This document shows, one piece after another, positions 55,268 to 64,000 of a stretch of 64,000 nucleotides of DNA; position 1 is the first letter of the stretch; every line of letters begins with the position of its first letter. Under the pieces are notes generated by a model that saw nothing but the letters and a program-made list of their open reading frames with translations, was not told where the DNA came from and ran no database searches. The position numbers were made by a program, and so were the translations under genes. Source of the DNA: Arenimonas sp. (GTDB lineage Bacteria; Pseudomonadota; Gammaproteobacteria; Xanthomonadales; Xanthomonadaceae); NCBI RefSeq assembly GCF_022842045.1, contig NZ_JALHQI010000005.1, positions 1 to 64,000 of the forward strand, read 5' to 3'.

Positions 55268-55273
55268 GCCCGC

Positions 55274-55975
55274 TCAGCGGCGCCGCAGCAGGATGACGGT
55301 GACGTTGTCGGAACCGCCGCCGTCGAGCGCCGCCGACACCAGGTGGTCCACGCATTCCTGCGCCGACAGTTCGGCCTGGCCCAGCAGGTGGGCGATGCCG
55401 GCGTCGTCCACTTCCTCGGTCAGGCCGTCGCTGCACAGCAGCAGCTGCTGGCCGGGACGCAGTTCACCGGACAGGGTTTCCACCTTCAGGCTCTGTGGAT
55501 CGGTGACGCCGAGCGCCTGCGTCACCACGTTGCGGTGCGGATGCGCGCGCGCCTGCTCGGCGGTGATCGCGCCCTGGTCGATCAGTTCCTGCACGTAGCT
55601 GTGGTCCGACGAAAGCTGGCGCAGCTGGCCATTCCAGAGGTAGGCGCGGCTGTCGCCGACCCAGGCCAGCTCGAAGCGGTGGTCCTGGATGCGCAGCGCC
55701 ACCATGGTGGTGCCCATCGGCAGGCTTTCGGCGCGCTGTTTGCTGTGCCGGATGATGTCCTCGTCGGCGCGGCGGATGGCGTCGGCCAGCGCACGGCCGG
55801 CGCGCACCTCGCGCACCACCGTATCGCGGGCGAGGGCGCTGGCCACTTCGCCGAATTCGTGGCCGCCCATGCCATCGGCCACCAGCCACAGCCCGAGTTC
55901 GGAGTCCCCGAAATAGGTGTCCTCGTTCAACTCGCGGCGCAGGCCGACGTGGCTCAGGTGGCCGAACTCGATCAT
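55274..55975 (-). CDS. PP2C-family serine/threonine phosphatase
   Basis: GLRRELNEDTYF, GLWLVADGMGGHEFGEVAS, AWVGDSRAYLW, DGLTEEVDDAGI, GGGSDNVTVILLRR. Confidence 0.94.
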   Translation of the reverse strand: MIEFGHLSHVGLRRELNEDTYFGDSELGLWLVADGMGGHEFGEVASALARDTVVREVRAGRALADAIRRADEDIIRHSKQRAESLPMGTTMVALRIQDHRFELAWVGDSRAYLWNGQLRQLSSDHSYVQELIDQGAITAEQARAHPHRNVVTQALGVTDPQSLKVETLSGELRPGQQLLLCSDGLTEEVDDAGIAHLLGQAELSAQECVDHLVSAALDGGGSDNVTVILLRRR

Positions 55976-55977
55976 GC

Positions 55978-58281
55978 TCAAAACTCCATCCGCAGGCCCA
56001 TGGCCAGGTTCCACTGCGACTCGCCGTCGCGCCCCGCCAGGTGCTCATAGTAGAAGAAACCCGAGCGCCCGCCGGTGAGCACCATGGAAAGACCCAGGCC
56101 CAGGCGGAAGTAGTCGGTGTCCAGCGGATCGCCGGTGACCAGCATCGCGGTGCCGGTGGGGTCGTTGAGGAAGCGCGCTTCCATCGCCTGCGGGTCGTCG
56201 CGGAATTCGTGCTCCCACTCCAGCTGCAGGTGCGGCATCAGCACGCCCCAGTTCGTGCTGTGGGTCCAGGTGAACTTGGTGCCCAGCACGCTGGCCAGCG
56301 ACACCAGGTCGCGGCTGGCGATGTGCAGGCCCAGGCCGCTGCCCGGCGCGCCCGCCACGGTTTGCTCGCGGATGGCGTCGAAGCCCAGCCGCGTGTACAT
56401 CAGGCGGCCGTACGGCCCGATGCCGAAGGCACCGCGGCTGTAGTCGCGGCCGAAGGTGAACGCCGTCGCCAGCAGGTCGCCGGAGGCATCCGCCACCGCG
56501 GTCTGGTCGACGGTGGTGGTGCCGCCGCCGGCCAGCGGCAGCGTGTACTGGATCCGCCGCAGCATCTCGTAGTCGTTGCGGCCCCAGGTCAGCACGCTGT
56601 CGAGGTACCAGCTGTCGGCCTGGTAGAACGTGGTGTACGCCGAAACGCTCCAGCCCCGCGTCTCCAGTCCGCCGCGGTCGCCCGGCAGGTCGGTGTCCTG
56701 GCGGGTGTAGCCCAGTGATCCGCCGATCACCCAGCGGTCGCTCTTGCGATAGTCGAGGCCGGCGGTCAGGCCTTCGATGTCGTAATCGTAGGCCGGGTCG
56801 ACCACGCCGGCCTCGGACTCGCCGCGGCCCACGGTGCCCGCCGCGAAGAAGCCCCAGCGGCTGAAGTCGGCGCCGACTTCCGCTCCGGGCTCGTCCGCGC
56901 CGAACGCGCTCGACAAGGCTCCCAGCGAGATCGGCCCGGCCGGTGTGTCCAGCGCCAGGCCGCCGAAGCGGGTTCCGCCGGTGCCGCTGCGCAGCGCCGC
57001 GATGCGGGTCTTGAGGTTCTGGAACTGCGACTGCGCGGCGCTCATCGCGGCATTGGCCTGGGTCAGGGCGACGACCGCCATCAGCTGGTCCAGCGCGTTG
57101 ACGGTCGCGTCCGGATCGAGGCCGGCGGCGGCTCCGATCTCGCGGCACCGGGCCAGCAGGTCGGTTTGCTGCGTCGTTGGCGCGGGCAGGTTGGCCAGCG
57201 CCGGGCACAGCGTGTCGATGGCGTCGGCGACCGCGCGCTGCGTGCGCGACAGCCCGGCCAGGTTGCCCAGTGCGCCGTTGAGCTGGAACACGGCGGGCGC
57301 TGCGGCCAGCGGCGAGCTCGCCGTAACCTCCACCGCTCCCGCCGTGGCCACCGTTACCGTGTTGCTGGCGACGCCAGCCCCGTCGGTCAGGGAGGTGGCC
57401 GAGGCCAGCGTGCCGACCGTCGCGGTCCAGTCCACGGTGGCGCCAGCTACCGGATTGCCCGCTGCGTCACGCAGCTCGACCTGAAGCGGCGCCGAGGTGG
57501 CCCCGGCGGCCAGGGTTTGGCCATCGCCCCCGGACACGGTCAGCGTTCCCAGCGCATCGACGGTGAGGTTGAACACGACGATCGCGGTCGGGTCGTCCTG
57601 GCGCACGGCGCTGATGGTGACCGGGCCCGGGGTCGCGCCGGCAGTGGCGGTCACGGCGGCGTTGCCGAAGTTGTCGGTGAGGCTGGTGGCGGCGGACAAC
57701 GTCGCGTCGCCCCCGGTGACCGTCCAGTCGATGCCGACGCCGACGGCGCCGAAGCCGTTGTTGGTGGCGTTGACCTGCAGCGCCGTCGCGAACGCCGTGT
57801 TGGGCAGGGTGGTCTGGTCGTTGCCGTCGATGTCGGTGAGCAGTGTCACCAATGCGTCGGTGCCGAAGTTGAAGACCAGCGAGCCCGGCGTGCAGAACGT
57901 GGGCACGCAGCTGGCCTGCACGGTGCCGGTGCCGCTCGGGGTCGGGCCGAGGTTGACGGTGAAGGTGTAGTCGGTATCGAGCAACACGGTCGGGGCGGTC
58001 GGCGGCACGATGCTGGCGCCGCCGGTGGTGTCGGACGTGATCGCGAGCACGATGTCCACCGTCGGCGTGCAGGCGACTTCCGCGCGCAGGGTGAAGCTGA
58101 CCTGGGTGCCCGCAGGGCCGGTCGCCGTGGTGGCGCCGACCGGGACGAAGTCGCAGCTTTGCGCCATCGACTGCCCACTCCACAGCAGCGAAACCGCGGA
58201 GAACAAAAGCAGCGCGGCGATTGCCCGAAGCGATGGTCTGGCGGGATGGCTGGAACGCGCCGCGCTACCCTGCGAGTCCAT
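55978..58281 (-). CDS. Autotransporter-type outer-membrane protein with Ig-like (BIG-type) passenger
   Basis: Signal peptide ending SGQSMAQ; repeated Ig-like segments (GDGQTLAAGATSAPLQVELRDAAGNPVAGATVDWTA...); C-terminal beta-barrel ending ...WNLAMGLRMEF with terminal Phe. Confidence 0.82.
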   Translation of the reverse strand: MDSQGSAARSSHPARPSLRAIAALLLFSAVSLLWSGQSMAQSCDFVPVGATTATGPAGTQVSFTLRAEVACTPTVDIVLAITSDTTGGASIVPPTAPTVLLDTDYTFTVNLGPTPSGTGTVQASCVPTFCTPGSLVFNFGTDALVTLLTDIDGNDQTTLPNTAFATALQVNATNNGFGAVGVGIDWTVTGGDATLSAATSLTDNFGNAAVTATAGATPGPVTISAVRQDDPTAIVVFNLTVDALGTLTVSGGDGQTLAAGATSAPLQVELRDAAGNPVAGATVDWTATVGTLASATSLTDGAGVASNTVTVATAGAVEVTASSPLAAAPAVFQLNGALGNLAGLSRTQRAVADAIDTLCPALANLPAPTTQQTDLLARCREIGAAAGLDPDATVNALDQLMAVVALTQANAAMSAAQSQFQNLKTRIAALRSGTGGTRFGGLALDTPAGPISLGALSSAFGADEPGAEVGADFSRWGFFAAGTVGRGESEAGVVDPAYDYDIEGLTAGLDYRKSDRWVIGGSLGYTRQDTDLPGDRGGLETRGWSVSAYTTFYQADSWYLDSVLTWGRNDYEMLRRIQYTLPLAGGGTTTVDQTAVADASGDLLATAFTFGRDYSRGAFGIGPYGRLMYTRLGFDAIREQTVAGAPGSGLGLHIASRDLVSLASVLGTKFTWTHSTNWGVLMPHLQLEWEHEFRDDPQAMEARFLNDPTGTAMLVTGDPLDTDYFRLGLGLSMVLTGGRSGFFYYEHLAGRDGESQWNLAMGLRMEF

Positions 58282-58384
58282 CGCTTTTCCCCTTGAATGC
58301 GGTTATAAACTGGGCCTCGAGTATAGCGGCTGGCGCGCCGCTGCAAGGGTTCCGGCGCGAGCCGCATTGCTTCCCCACGGAGCC

Positions 58385-60394
58385 ATGCCCATGAACTTGC
58401 GCACCCCTTGTCCGCTCATTCCCCGCTTGTCCGTTCTTGCGTTCGGCTGCGTGCTGGCGCTGGTCGCGGGCTGGCCCGCTGCACCTGCGCAAGCCGCCGT
58501 CCGCAACGCCGAGGACCTGCTGATCGTCGACTGCCTGCTGCCCGGGCAGATCCGCCGCCTGGGTCGCCAGGCCACGTACCTCAGCGCTCGCCGCCCGGTT
58601 CGCACCACGCAGGCCGACTGCCAGATTCGCGGCGGCGAGTACGTCTCCTACGATCGCGCCAACTACCAGACCGCGCTCAAGGTCTGGCTCGAGGGTGCGA
58701 TGTCCGGCGATGCCGAGGCGCAGAACAACGTCGGCGAGATTTATTCCAAGGGCCTCGGCACCGCGCCCGACTACGGCATGGCCTTCCAGTGGTTCAAGAA
58801 GGCCGCGGACCAGGGCTACGGCCGCGCCAAGATCAACCTCGGCTACCTTTACGAGCAGGGCCTGGGCGTCGAGCGCGACCAGGCCGCGGCGCTGAACCTC
58901 TACCGCGAGGCCTCGGGCATCGAGGACGAACTGATGTACGCCTCCGTGGTGCAGGTCGAGATCAAGGCGCGCGACCAGAAGATCACCGGCCTCGAGCAGC
59001 AGGTGCAGGCCGGCGAGGCCGAGTCGGCCGCGCTGCGCGAGCAGGTGCGCCAGCTGCAGCAGGAACTTGCGCAGCGACGCAGCGCGCTCGCCGACGCCCG
59101 GCGCCAGCTGTCCGACACCCAGGCCAAGCTGGCGCAGGCGCGCCAGCAGCAGGACGACGAGCTCACCAAGCTGCTCGAGAACCAGCTGCTGGCGCAGGAA
59201 GAACAGATCAACAGCCAGCGCACCCAACTCGCTTCGCTCGAGCAGCGTGCGGGTGCGTCGGCGGGCGGCGTTTATGCCGCGGCGCCGATGCTGGAAATCC
59301 TCGACCCGGTCTTCGTCGCCACCCGCGGCCGCAACACCGCGGTCTACCGCGGAGGCCCCGGCAAGCGCCAGGTGGTCGGGCGGGTGACCGCGCCGGAGCG
59401 CGTCGGCGCGATTACGGTCAACGGCCAGCCGGCGCCGCTCAACGCCAGCGGCGGCTTCAGCGCCGAGATCGAGGTGCCTGCGGGCGGTGCGCAGGTGCAG
59501 GTCGCCGCCACCGACAAGGCTGGCGGGCGCGCCGAGCTGGCCTTCACCCTGCTGCCGCAGGCGGCGGCCGCCCCGGTCTCCGGCGCGTCGCCGGCGGGCG
59601 ACGGCAAGCTGCCGCGCGGGGTCAGCCTCGGGCGCTACTACGCGGTGGTGATCGGCAACAACAGCTACCGCGATCCGGCCTATCCCACGCTCACCAGCGC
59701 CGCCAACGACGCCAACGCGGTGGCCGCGCTGCTGCGCGAGCGCTACGGCTACGACGCCAGCCTGGTGCTCAACGGCGGCCGGCTCGAGATACTCACCGCG
59801 CTCAACGAAATGCGCGAGAAGCTCAAGCCCGAGGACAACCTGCTGGTCTATTACGCGGGCCACGGCGAGATCGACGCGCGCGGCCGGGGCTACTGGGTGC
59901 CCAGCGACGGCGCCGCCAACGCCGAGAAGACCTGGATATCGAACGCGGCCATCAGCGACATCCTCAACACCATCCCGGCGCGGCACGTGCTGGTGGTGGC
60001 CGACTCCTGCTACTCGGGCACGATGACCCGGGCCTCGGTGCCCACCTTCGACCCGGGCTCGATGGCGCCGGGGCAGTGGGACGGCTGGGTCAAGGCCATG
60101 GCCGATGGCCGATCGCGCACGGCCCTGACCTCGGGCGGCGTGCAGCCGGTGCCCGACACCGGCTCGGGCCGCCACAGCTACTTCGCCCGCGCCTTCCTGA
60201 ACGTGCTGCAGGACAACAACCGCCTCCTCGAGGGCCAGCGCCTGTTCCGGGAGGTTTCGACCGCGCTGGCGCTGGGCGCCATCGACGCCTCGGTCCCGCA
60301 GGTGCCGCAGTACTCGCCGATCCGGTTCGCCGGCCACGAAAGCGGCGAGTTCTTCTTCCTGCCCAAGGGCGCCGGGAGCCGGTCGGGCCCCTGA
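58385..60394 (+). CDS. Exported Sel1-repeat/coiled-coil caspase-like (peptidase C14) protein
   Basis: Signal peptide; Sel1 repeats (AMSGDAEAQNNVGEIYSKGLGTAPDYGMAFQWFKKAADQGYGRAKINLGYLYEQGLGVERD); coiled coil; C14 dyad YYAGHGE (His codon 59861-59863) and VADSCYSG (Cys codon 60008-60010). Confidence 0.9.
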   Translation: MPMNLRTPCPLIPRLSVLAFGCVLALVAGWPAAPAQAAVRNAEDLLIVDCLLPGQIRRLGRQATYLSARRPVRTTQADCQIRGGEYVSYDRANYQTALKVWLEGAMSGDAEAQNNVGEIYSKGLGTAPDYGMAFQWFKKAADQGYGRAKINLGYLYEQGLGVERDQAAALNLYREASGIEDELMYASVVQVEIKARDQKITGLEQQVQAGEAESAALREQVRQLQQELAQRRSALADARRQLSDTQAKLAQARQQQDDELTKLLENQLLAQEEQINSQRTQLASLEQRAGASAGGVYAAAPMLEILDPVFVATRGRNTAVYRGGPGKRQVVGRVTAPERVGAITVNGQPAPLNASGGFSAEIEVPAGGAQVQVAATDKAGGRAELAFTLLPQAAAAPVSGASPAGDGKLPRGVSLGRYYAVVIGNNSYRDPAYPTLTSAANDANAVAALLRERYGYDASLVLNGGRLEILTALNEMREKLKPEDNLLVYYAGHGEIDARGRGYWVPSDGAANAEKTWISNAAISDILNTIPARHVLVVADSCYSGTMTRASVPTFDPGSMAPGQWDGWVKAMADGRSRTALTSGGVQPVPDTGSGRHSYFARAFLNVLQDNNRLLEGQRLFREVSTALALGAIDASVPQVPQYSPIRFAGHESGEFFFLPKGAGSRSGP

Positions 60395-60463
60395 GGCTGG
60401 CGCAACGGCCCGGGCCACCCTATAATTCGCGGCCCCGGCGGTGCGACCGCTACGCCGGGGTCC

Positions 60464-60553
<90 letters not shown>

Positions 60554-60560
60554 TATCAGG

Positions 60561-60590
60561 AAAAAAGGCCCCTTCGGGGGCCTTTTTTTG
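60561..60590 (+). terminator. Terminator after tRNA-Ser(CGA)
   Basis: AAAAAAGGCCCC-TTCG-GGGGCCTTTTTTT. Confidence 0.85.
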
Positions 60591-60677
60591 TGCCCGGCGA
60601 AACGCCGCCGCGGTCGTTGTTATCGGCGGCCCGCTACGTGAGAATCGAGGCCACGCTTCCCATTCCCCCCGCAGGAA

Positions 60678-63600
60678 ATGAACATGCAGGCTGCTATCCG
60701 GGTATTCATCGTGGCCCTAGGCCTGTTCGTTCCCATCGCGCGATCCGAAGCTGCTTCGCCCGTCCCGCGCGAAGACGATACGCCTGCACTGGCGACCTAC
60801 CTGGTGTCGTTCGAGGAACCGGCCGCGGCGCGCTTCCGCGGCTTTGAGCCCGCCGACAAGGCGCGACCGCGGCTGGCCGCCACCAGCCCCCTGGCCATCG
60901 GTGCCCGCAAGTACGAGTCGCGCAGCCTCGAGGCCCGGGCCTACGTGGCCTACCTGGACGAGCAGCGCGAGGCGCGCCTCGCGGAAGCGGCCCGGCGCCT
61001 GGGCCGCCCGCTGCAGCCCCGCTACACCTACACCCATGCGATGAACGGCATGGCGGTGGCGTTGACCGCCGAAGAGGCCAGGCAGCTGGCCCGCATGCCT
61101 GGCGTGCGCCGCGTGACGCCGGATTTCAGGCGCTTCCTGCAGGCGGACCGGGGTCCGCAGTGGATCAAGGCAGACCAGGTCTGGAGCGGCGCCGCGACCG
61201 GCACGGCCAACCGCGGCGAGGGCGTCATCGTTGGCGTCATCGACAGCGGCATCAACCGGGCCCACTCGGCGTTCGCGGGAACCGGCATCACCAATCCGCT
61301 CGGCAGCTTCCGGGGCTACTGCGCTTCCACCCCGGCCGCCTGCAATTCCAAGCTCATCGGCCTCTGGGACTTCACCACCAGCGCCCTTGGCAACACCACC
61401 GACCCGGTGGATACCGATGGCCACGGCACCCATATCGCCAGCATCGCGGTGGGCAACGCGTTCGTGCGTTCGGGCACCACCTACAGCGGCGTGGCGCCGC
61501 GCGCCAACCTGATCGCGTACAAGGCCTGCGGCGCCACCGGGTGCGAAGGCAGCGCGCTGGTGGCGGCCATCAACCAGGCCGTCGCGGACGGGGTGGACGT
61601 CATCAACTATTCCCTCAGCGGCGACCCGGTGGATCCGTGGCTGGCGATCGGTGGTGCCATCAACGACGACAGCGAGGCGCTGCTGGCCGCGCGGGAAGCC
61701 GGCATCGTGGCGGCCGTCGCGGCCGGCGACGATGGCCCGACCCGCGGCTCGGTCGGCACGCCCGGCAATTCGCCCTGGGTCATGGCGGTGGCGGCCGCGA
61801 GCCACGACCGCACCGGTCCGGGCGACCGGTTGGACGGATTCAGCGCGCGTGGGCCCGTGGTGCCGCTGAGCGTCACCAAGCCCGACCTCACGGCGCCGGG
61901 CGTGTCGATCATCGCCGCGGGCCGCACTTTCGGCGATCCGGTCAGCGTGGCGGTGTTCTCCGGCACGTCGGCCTCCACGCCGTTCGTCGCCGGCGCCGCG
62001 GCGCTGGTGCGTTCGGTCAATCCGTCGGCGAACGCCAGCGCTGTCGTGTCTTCCCTGATGCTGACCGCGCGCAGCTCGGTCACCGAGGGTGGCGTCGCCA
62101 CCACGCCGCACGCCCAGGGCGCCGGCATGCTGGACGTTGCCAAGGCGGTGAGGGCAGGGGTGTTCCTGGACGTCGCGCCGGGCGCGTTCAACCTGCCGGT
62201 GGCCAGCCCGTACACGGGCGGCGCGGACGCGCTGAACCTGCCCACCCTTGCCCACGGTGCCTGCTACCGCACCTGCAGCCTTACCCGCACTTTCAAGCTG
62301 ATGCCCGGGGCCAACCCGGCGGGGTATGCGATCAGCGCCACGATGGATGCCGCGGGGGCGCAACTGTCGCCCAGCCTCAACGCGTTCACCAGCAGTGCCG
62401 GCGGCCAGGCCGTGGTGTTTACCGCCAACGTCGACGCGCCGGCGCTGGTGGGGCGTTGGGTGCATGGCCGCGTCACGCTGACCAATACCTCCGGGGATGG
62501 GCGGCCCAACCTCGTGCTGCCGGTTTCCATTTACGTGTCGCCGTTCGCGACCCAGGCCGCCGAGTTGGCCCTGTCGGGCATCGCGCGATCCGTCACGCGC
62601 GAGCGCGACGCGTTCGACGTGGAGGTCAGCGACCTGGTCGCGCTGCCCAGCGCCCGCTTCGTCGCGACGCCGTTGGTGGAGCCTGAAATCACCACGCAGG
62701 CCATCGCGGCCGGCACCCGGCAGCTGCGCCTGGTCAATATTCCGGCCACGCCCGCGGGCCAGCCTGCGGTCAGGTACCGGCTGCGCGCCAGCTCGGTCGC
62801 CGCCGTGGCCGGGCTGCAGCTGGCCGTCGGTCGCGATACCGACGGCGATTCCCTGCCCGACGCCAACGAAGCGGTCTGCGGCTCGCTGTGGTCGTACGCC
62901 AGCGAAACCTGCCAGTTCGAAGTGATGAGCGAGGCGGCGCCGGTCCGCTACTGGATTGCGCTGCAAAGCGAGAGCGCGGTGGCCATTACCGCCACGCTCG
63001 AGTCGTTCGTGGTGCCGCTGCAGGCCATGCCCGCCAGCAACCTGGCCGCCACCGGACCCGGGCGCACGGCGCCGGGCGAAACCTTCAGCCTGCGCCTGGT
63101 CTACGACGACCCGTCCCTGGTCGCGGGCGAGGTGCGCGTGGGCTACGTGCTGGTGCAGCCTTCGGCCGGCAACACGGCCATCGAGGTGCCGGTGCGCCTG
63201 ACGCGAAGCGGCGCCAGCTTCGAGCCCTTCGCGCTTGCCAACGGCGTGGCCCGCGCCGTCACGCTGCCCGCAGGCAGCAGCCATCGCGGTCTGTATTTCG
63301 ACGTCCCGCCGCATGCCACGGCCGTGCAGTTCAGCACCTCGGGCAGCACCGGCAACGTGGACCTGTACGTTGCGCGCGTGGCGTCGCCTGCCGGGCCGGC
63401 CATCGCCGAGGCCCCGGCCTGGGACAACAATGCCGCCCTGCGCGCCGCCACGGCCGGCGGCAATGAAACCCTTGTGGTCTCCGGCGGCAACCTCGCGCCG
63501 GGCCGTTGGTACGTGGTGCCGGTGAACCCCACGGGGGGCACGCTGGACGCCTCGGTGACGGCCACGGTCACGGCCCAGGGCGCCCGGCCGGGCTTCCTCT

Positions 63601-64000
63601 CGGGCCAGTACGTGAACCTGGCGCGCGACGGGCACGGCATCTTCGTGGATTTCGCCGGCCCGCAGGGGGCCCCCGACCAGTGGGTGACGGTCTGGTACAC
63701 GTACCTCGAGGACGGCACGCCGACCTGGTATTACTCGCAGGGCGCATCGCCGTCGGCGCCGGGCATCTGGCGGGCGGAGCTGTTCCGCGTCACCTGGGAC
63801 GGCGGCGGCACGCACGCGGTGGACGTGGGCGACGTGGTCATCACCGAGACCGGCGCGCAGTCGATGACCTTCAGCTTCAACCTCGACGGCAAGAGTGGCT
63901 TCGAACCGATGGTCCGGGTCGGCGGCGGCAGTTGCCCCACGTTCAACGGCCAGGCGCTGGACGCCAGCGGCCACTGGTATTCCCCCAGCCTGGCCGGCTT
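60678..64000 (+). CDS. S8 family serine peptidase (subtilase), exported; 3' end beyond window
   Basis: Manual translation from ATG 60678: MNMQAAIRVFIVALGLFVPIARSEAA...; Asp VIGVIDSG-type motif (VGVIDSGINRAH, codon 61242), His DGHGTHIAS (codon 61422), Ser SGTSASTPFVAG (codon 61968). Absent from ORF track as it has no stop in the window. Confidence 0.92.
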   Translation, partial: MNMQAAIRVFIVALGLFVPIARSEAASPVPREDDTPALATYLVSFEEPAAARFRGFEPADKARPRLAATSPLAIGARKYESRSLEARAYVAYLDEQREARLAEAARRLGRPLQPRYTYTHAMNGMAVALTAEEARQLARMPGVRRVTPDFRRFLQADRGPQWIKADQVWSGAATGTANRGEGVIVGVIDSGINRAHSAFAGTGITNPLGSFRGYCASTPAACNSKLIGLWDFTTSALGNTTDPVDTDGHGTHIASIAVGNAFVRSGTTYSGVAPRANLIAYKACGATGCEGSALVAAINQAVADGVDVINYSLSGDPVDPWLAIGGAINDDSEALLAAREAGIVAAVAAGDDGPTRGSVGTPGNSPWVMAVAAASHDRTGPGDRLDGFSARGPVVPLSVTKPDLTAPGVSIIAAGRTFGDPVSVAVFSGTSASTPFVAGAAALVRSVNPSANASAVVSSLMLTARSSVTEGGVATTPHAQGAGMLDVAKAVRAGVFLDVAPGAFNLPVASPYTGGADALNLPTLAHGACYRTCSLTRTFKLMPGANPAGYAISATMDAAGAQLSPSLNAFTSSAGGQAVVFTANVDAPALVGRWVHGRVTLTNTSGDGRPNLVLPVSIYVSPFATQAAELALSGIARSVTRERDAFDVEVSDLVALPSARFVATPLVEPEITTQAIAAGTRQLRLVNIPATPAGQPAVRYRLRASSVAAVAGLQLAVGRDTDGDSLPDANEAVCGSLWSYASETCQFEVMSEAAPVRYWIALQSESAVAITATLESFVVPLQAMPASNLAATGPGRTAPGETFSLRLVYDDPSLVAGEVRVGYVLVQPSAGNTAIEVPVRLTRSGASFEPFALANGVARAVTLPAGSSHRGLYFDVPPHATAVQFSTSGSTGNVDLYVARVASPAGPAIAEAPAWDNNAALRAATAGGNETLVVSGGNLAPGRWYVVPVNPTGGTLDASVTATVTAQGARPGFLSGQYVNLARDGHGIFVDFAGPQGAPDQWVTVWYTYLEDGTPTWYYSQGASPSAPGIWRAELFRVTWDGGGTHAVDVGDVVITETGAQSMTFSFNLDGKSGFEPMVRVGGGSCPTFNGQALDASGHWYSPSLAG

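Noticed and set aside
60717-63974. 1085-aa minus-strand ORF
   Set aside because: Gly/Arg/His-rich antisense of the subtilase; no recognisable motif. GC-skewed codon mirror artefact.

Overview
This is a GC-rich chromosomal window, gene-dense and syntenic with gammaproteobacteria. Gene content and a perfect Xanthomonas-type LexA box suggest Xanthomonadaceae/Lysobacteraceae (inference). Most of it is conserved housekeeping: uvrA; rplU-rpmA-obgE; rpsT; murJ-ribF-ileS-lspA-ispH; radA; ffh; rpsP-rimM-trmD-rplS; mutS; cinA/pncC-lexA-recA-recX-alaS-csrA; a seven-tRNA cluster; tig-clpP-clpX-lon-hupB; ppiD; fabI; mltD; gloB; rnhA-dnaQ. I recognise no prophage, transposase, rRNA or CRISPR array. Two regions stand out. 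(1) Between the convergent radA and ytfN/ypjD-type cytochrome-assembly genes (about 21883-22095) there is a heptanucleotide array, (TAGGAAC)7(TAGGAAA)5 plus degenerate units. It faces a degenerate inverted copy in 7-nt register, and the stop codons of both flanking genes fall in that register. (2) A signalling/secretion cluster at 53747-60394 holds a transmembrane Ser/Thr kinase, a PP2C phosphatase tightly coupled to an Ig-like-passenger autotransporter, and a divergent secreted caspase-like (C14) protein with Sel1 repeats and a coiled coil. A large subtilase (60678 to the window edge) and an RsxC/RnfC N-terminus (left edge) are absent from the supplied ORF track because they are truncated by the window. 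No searches were run; family calls come from reading motifs.
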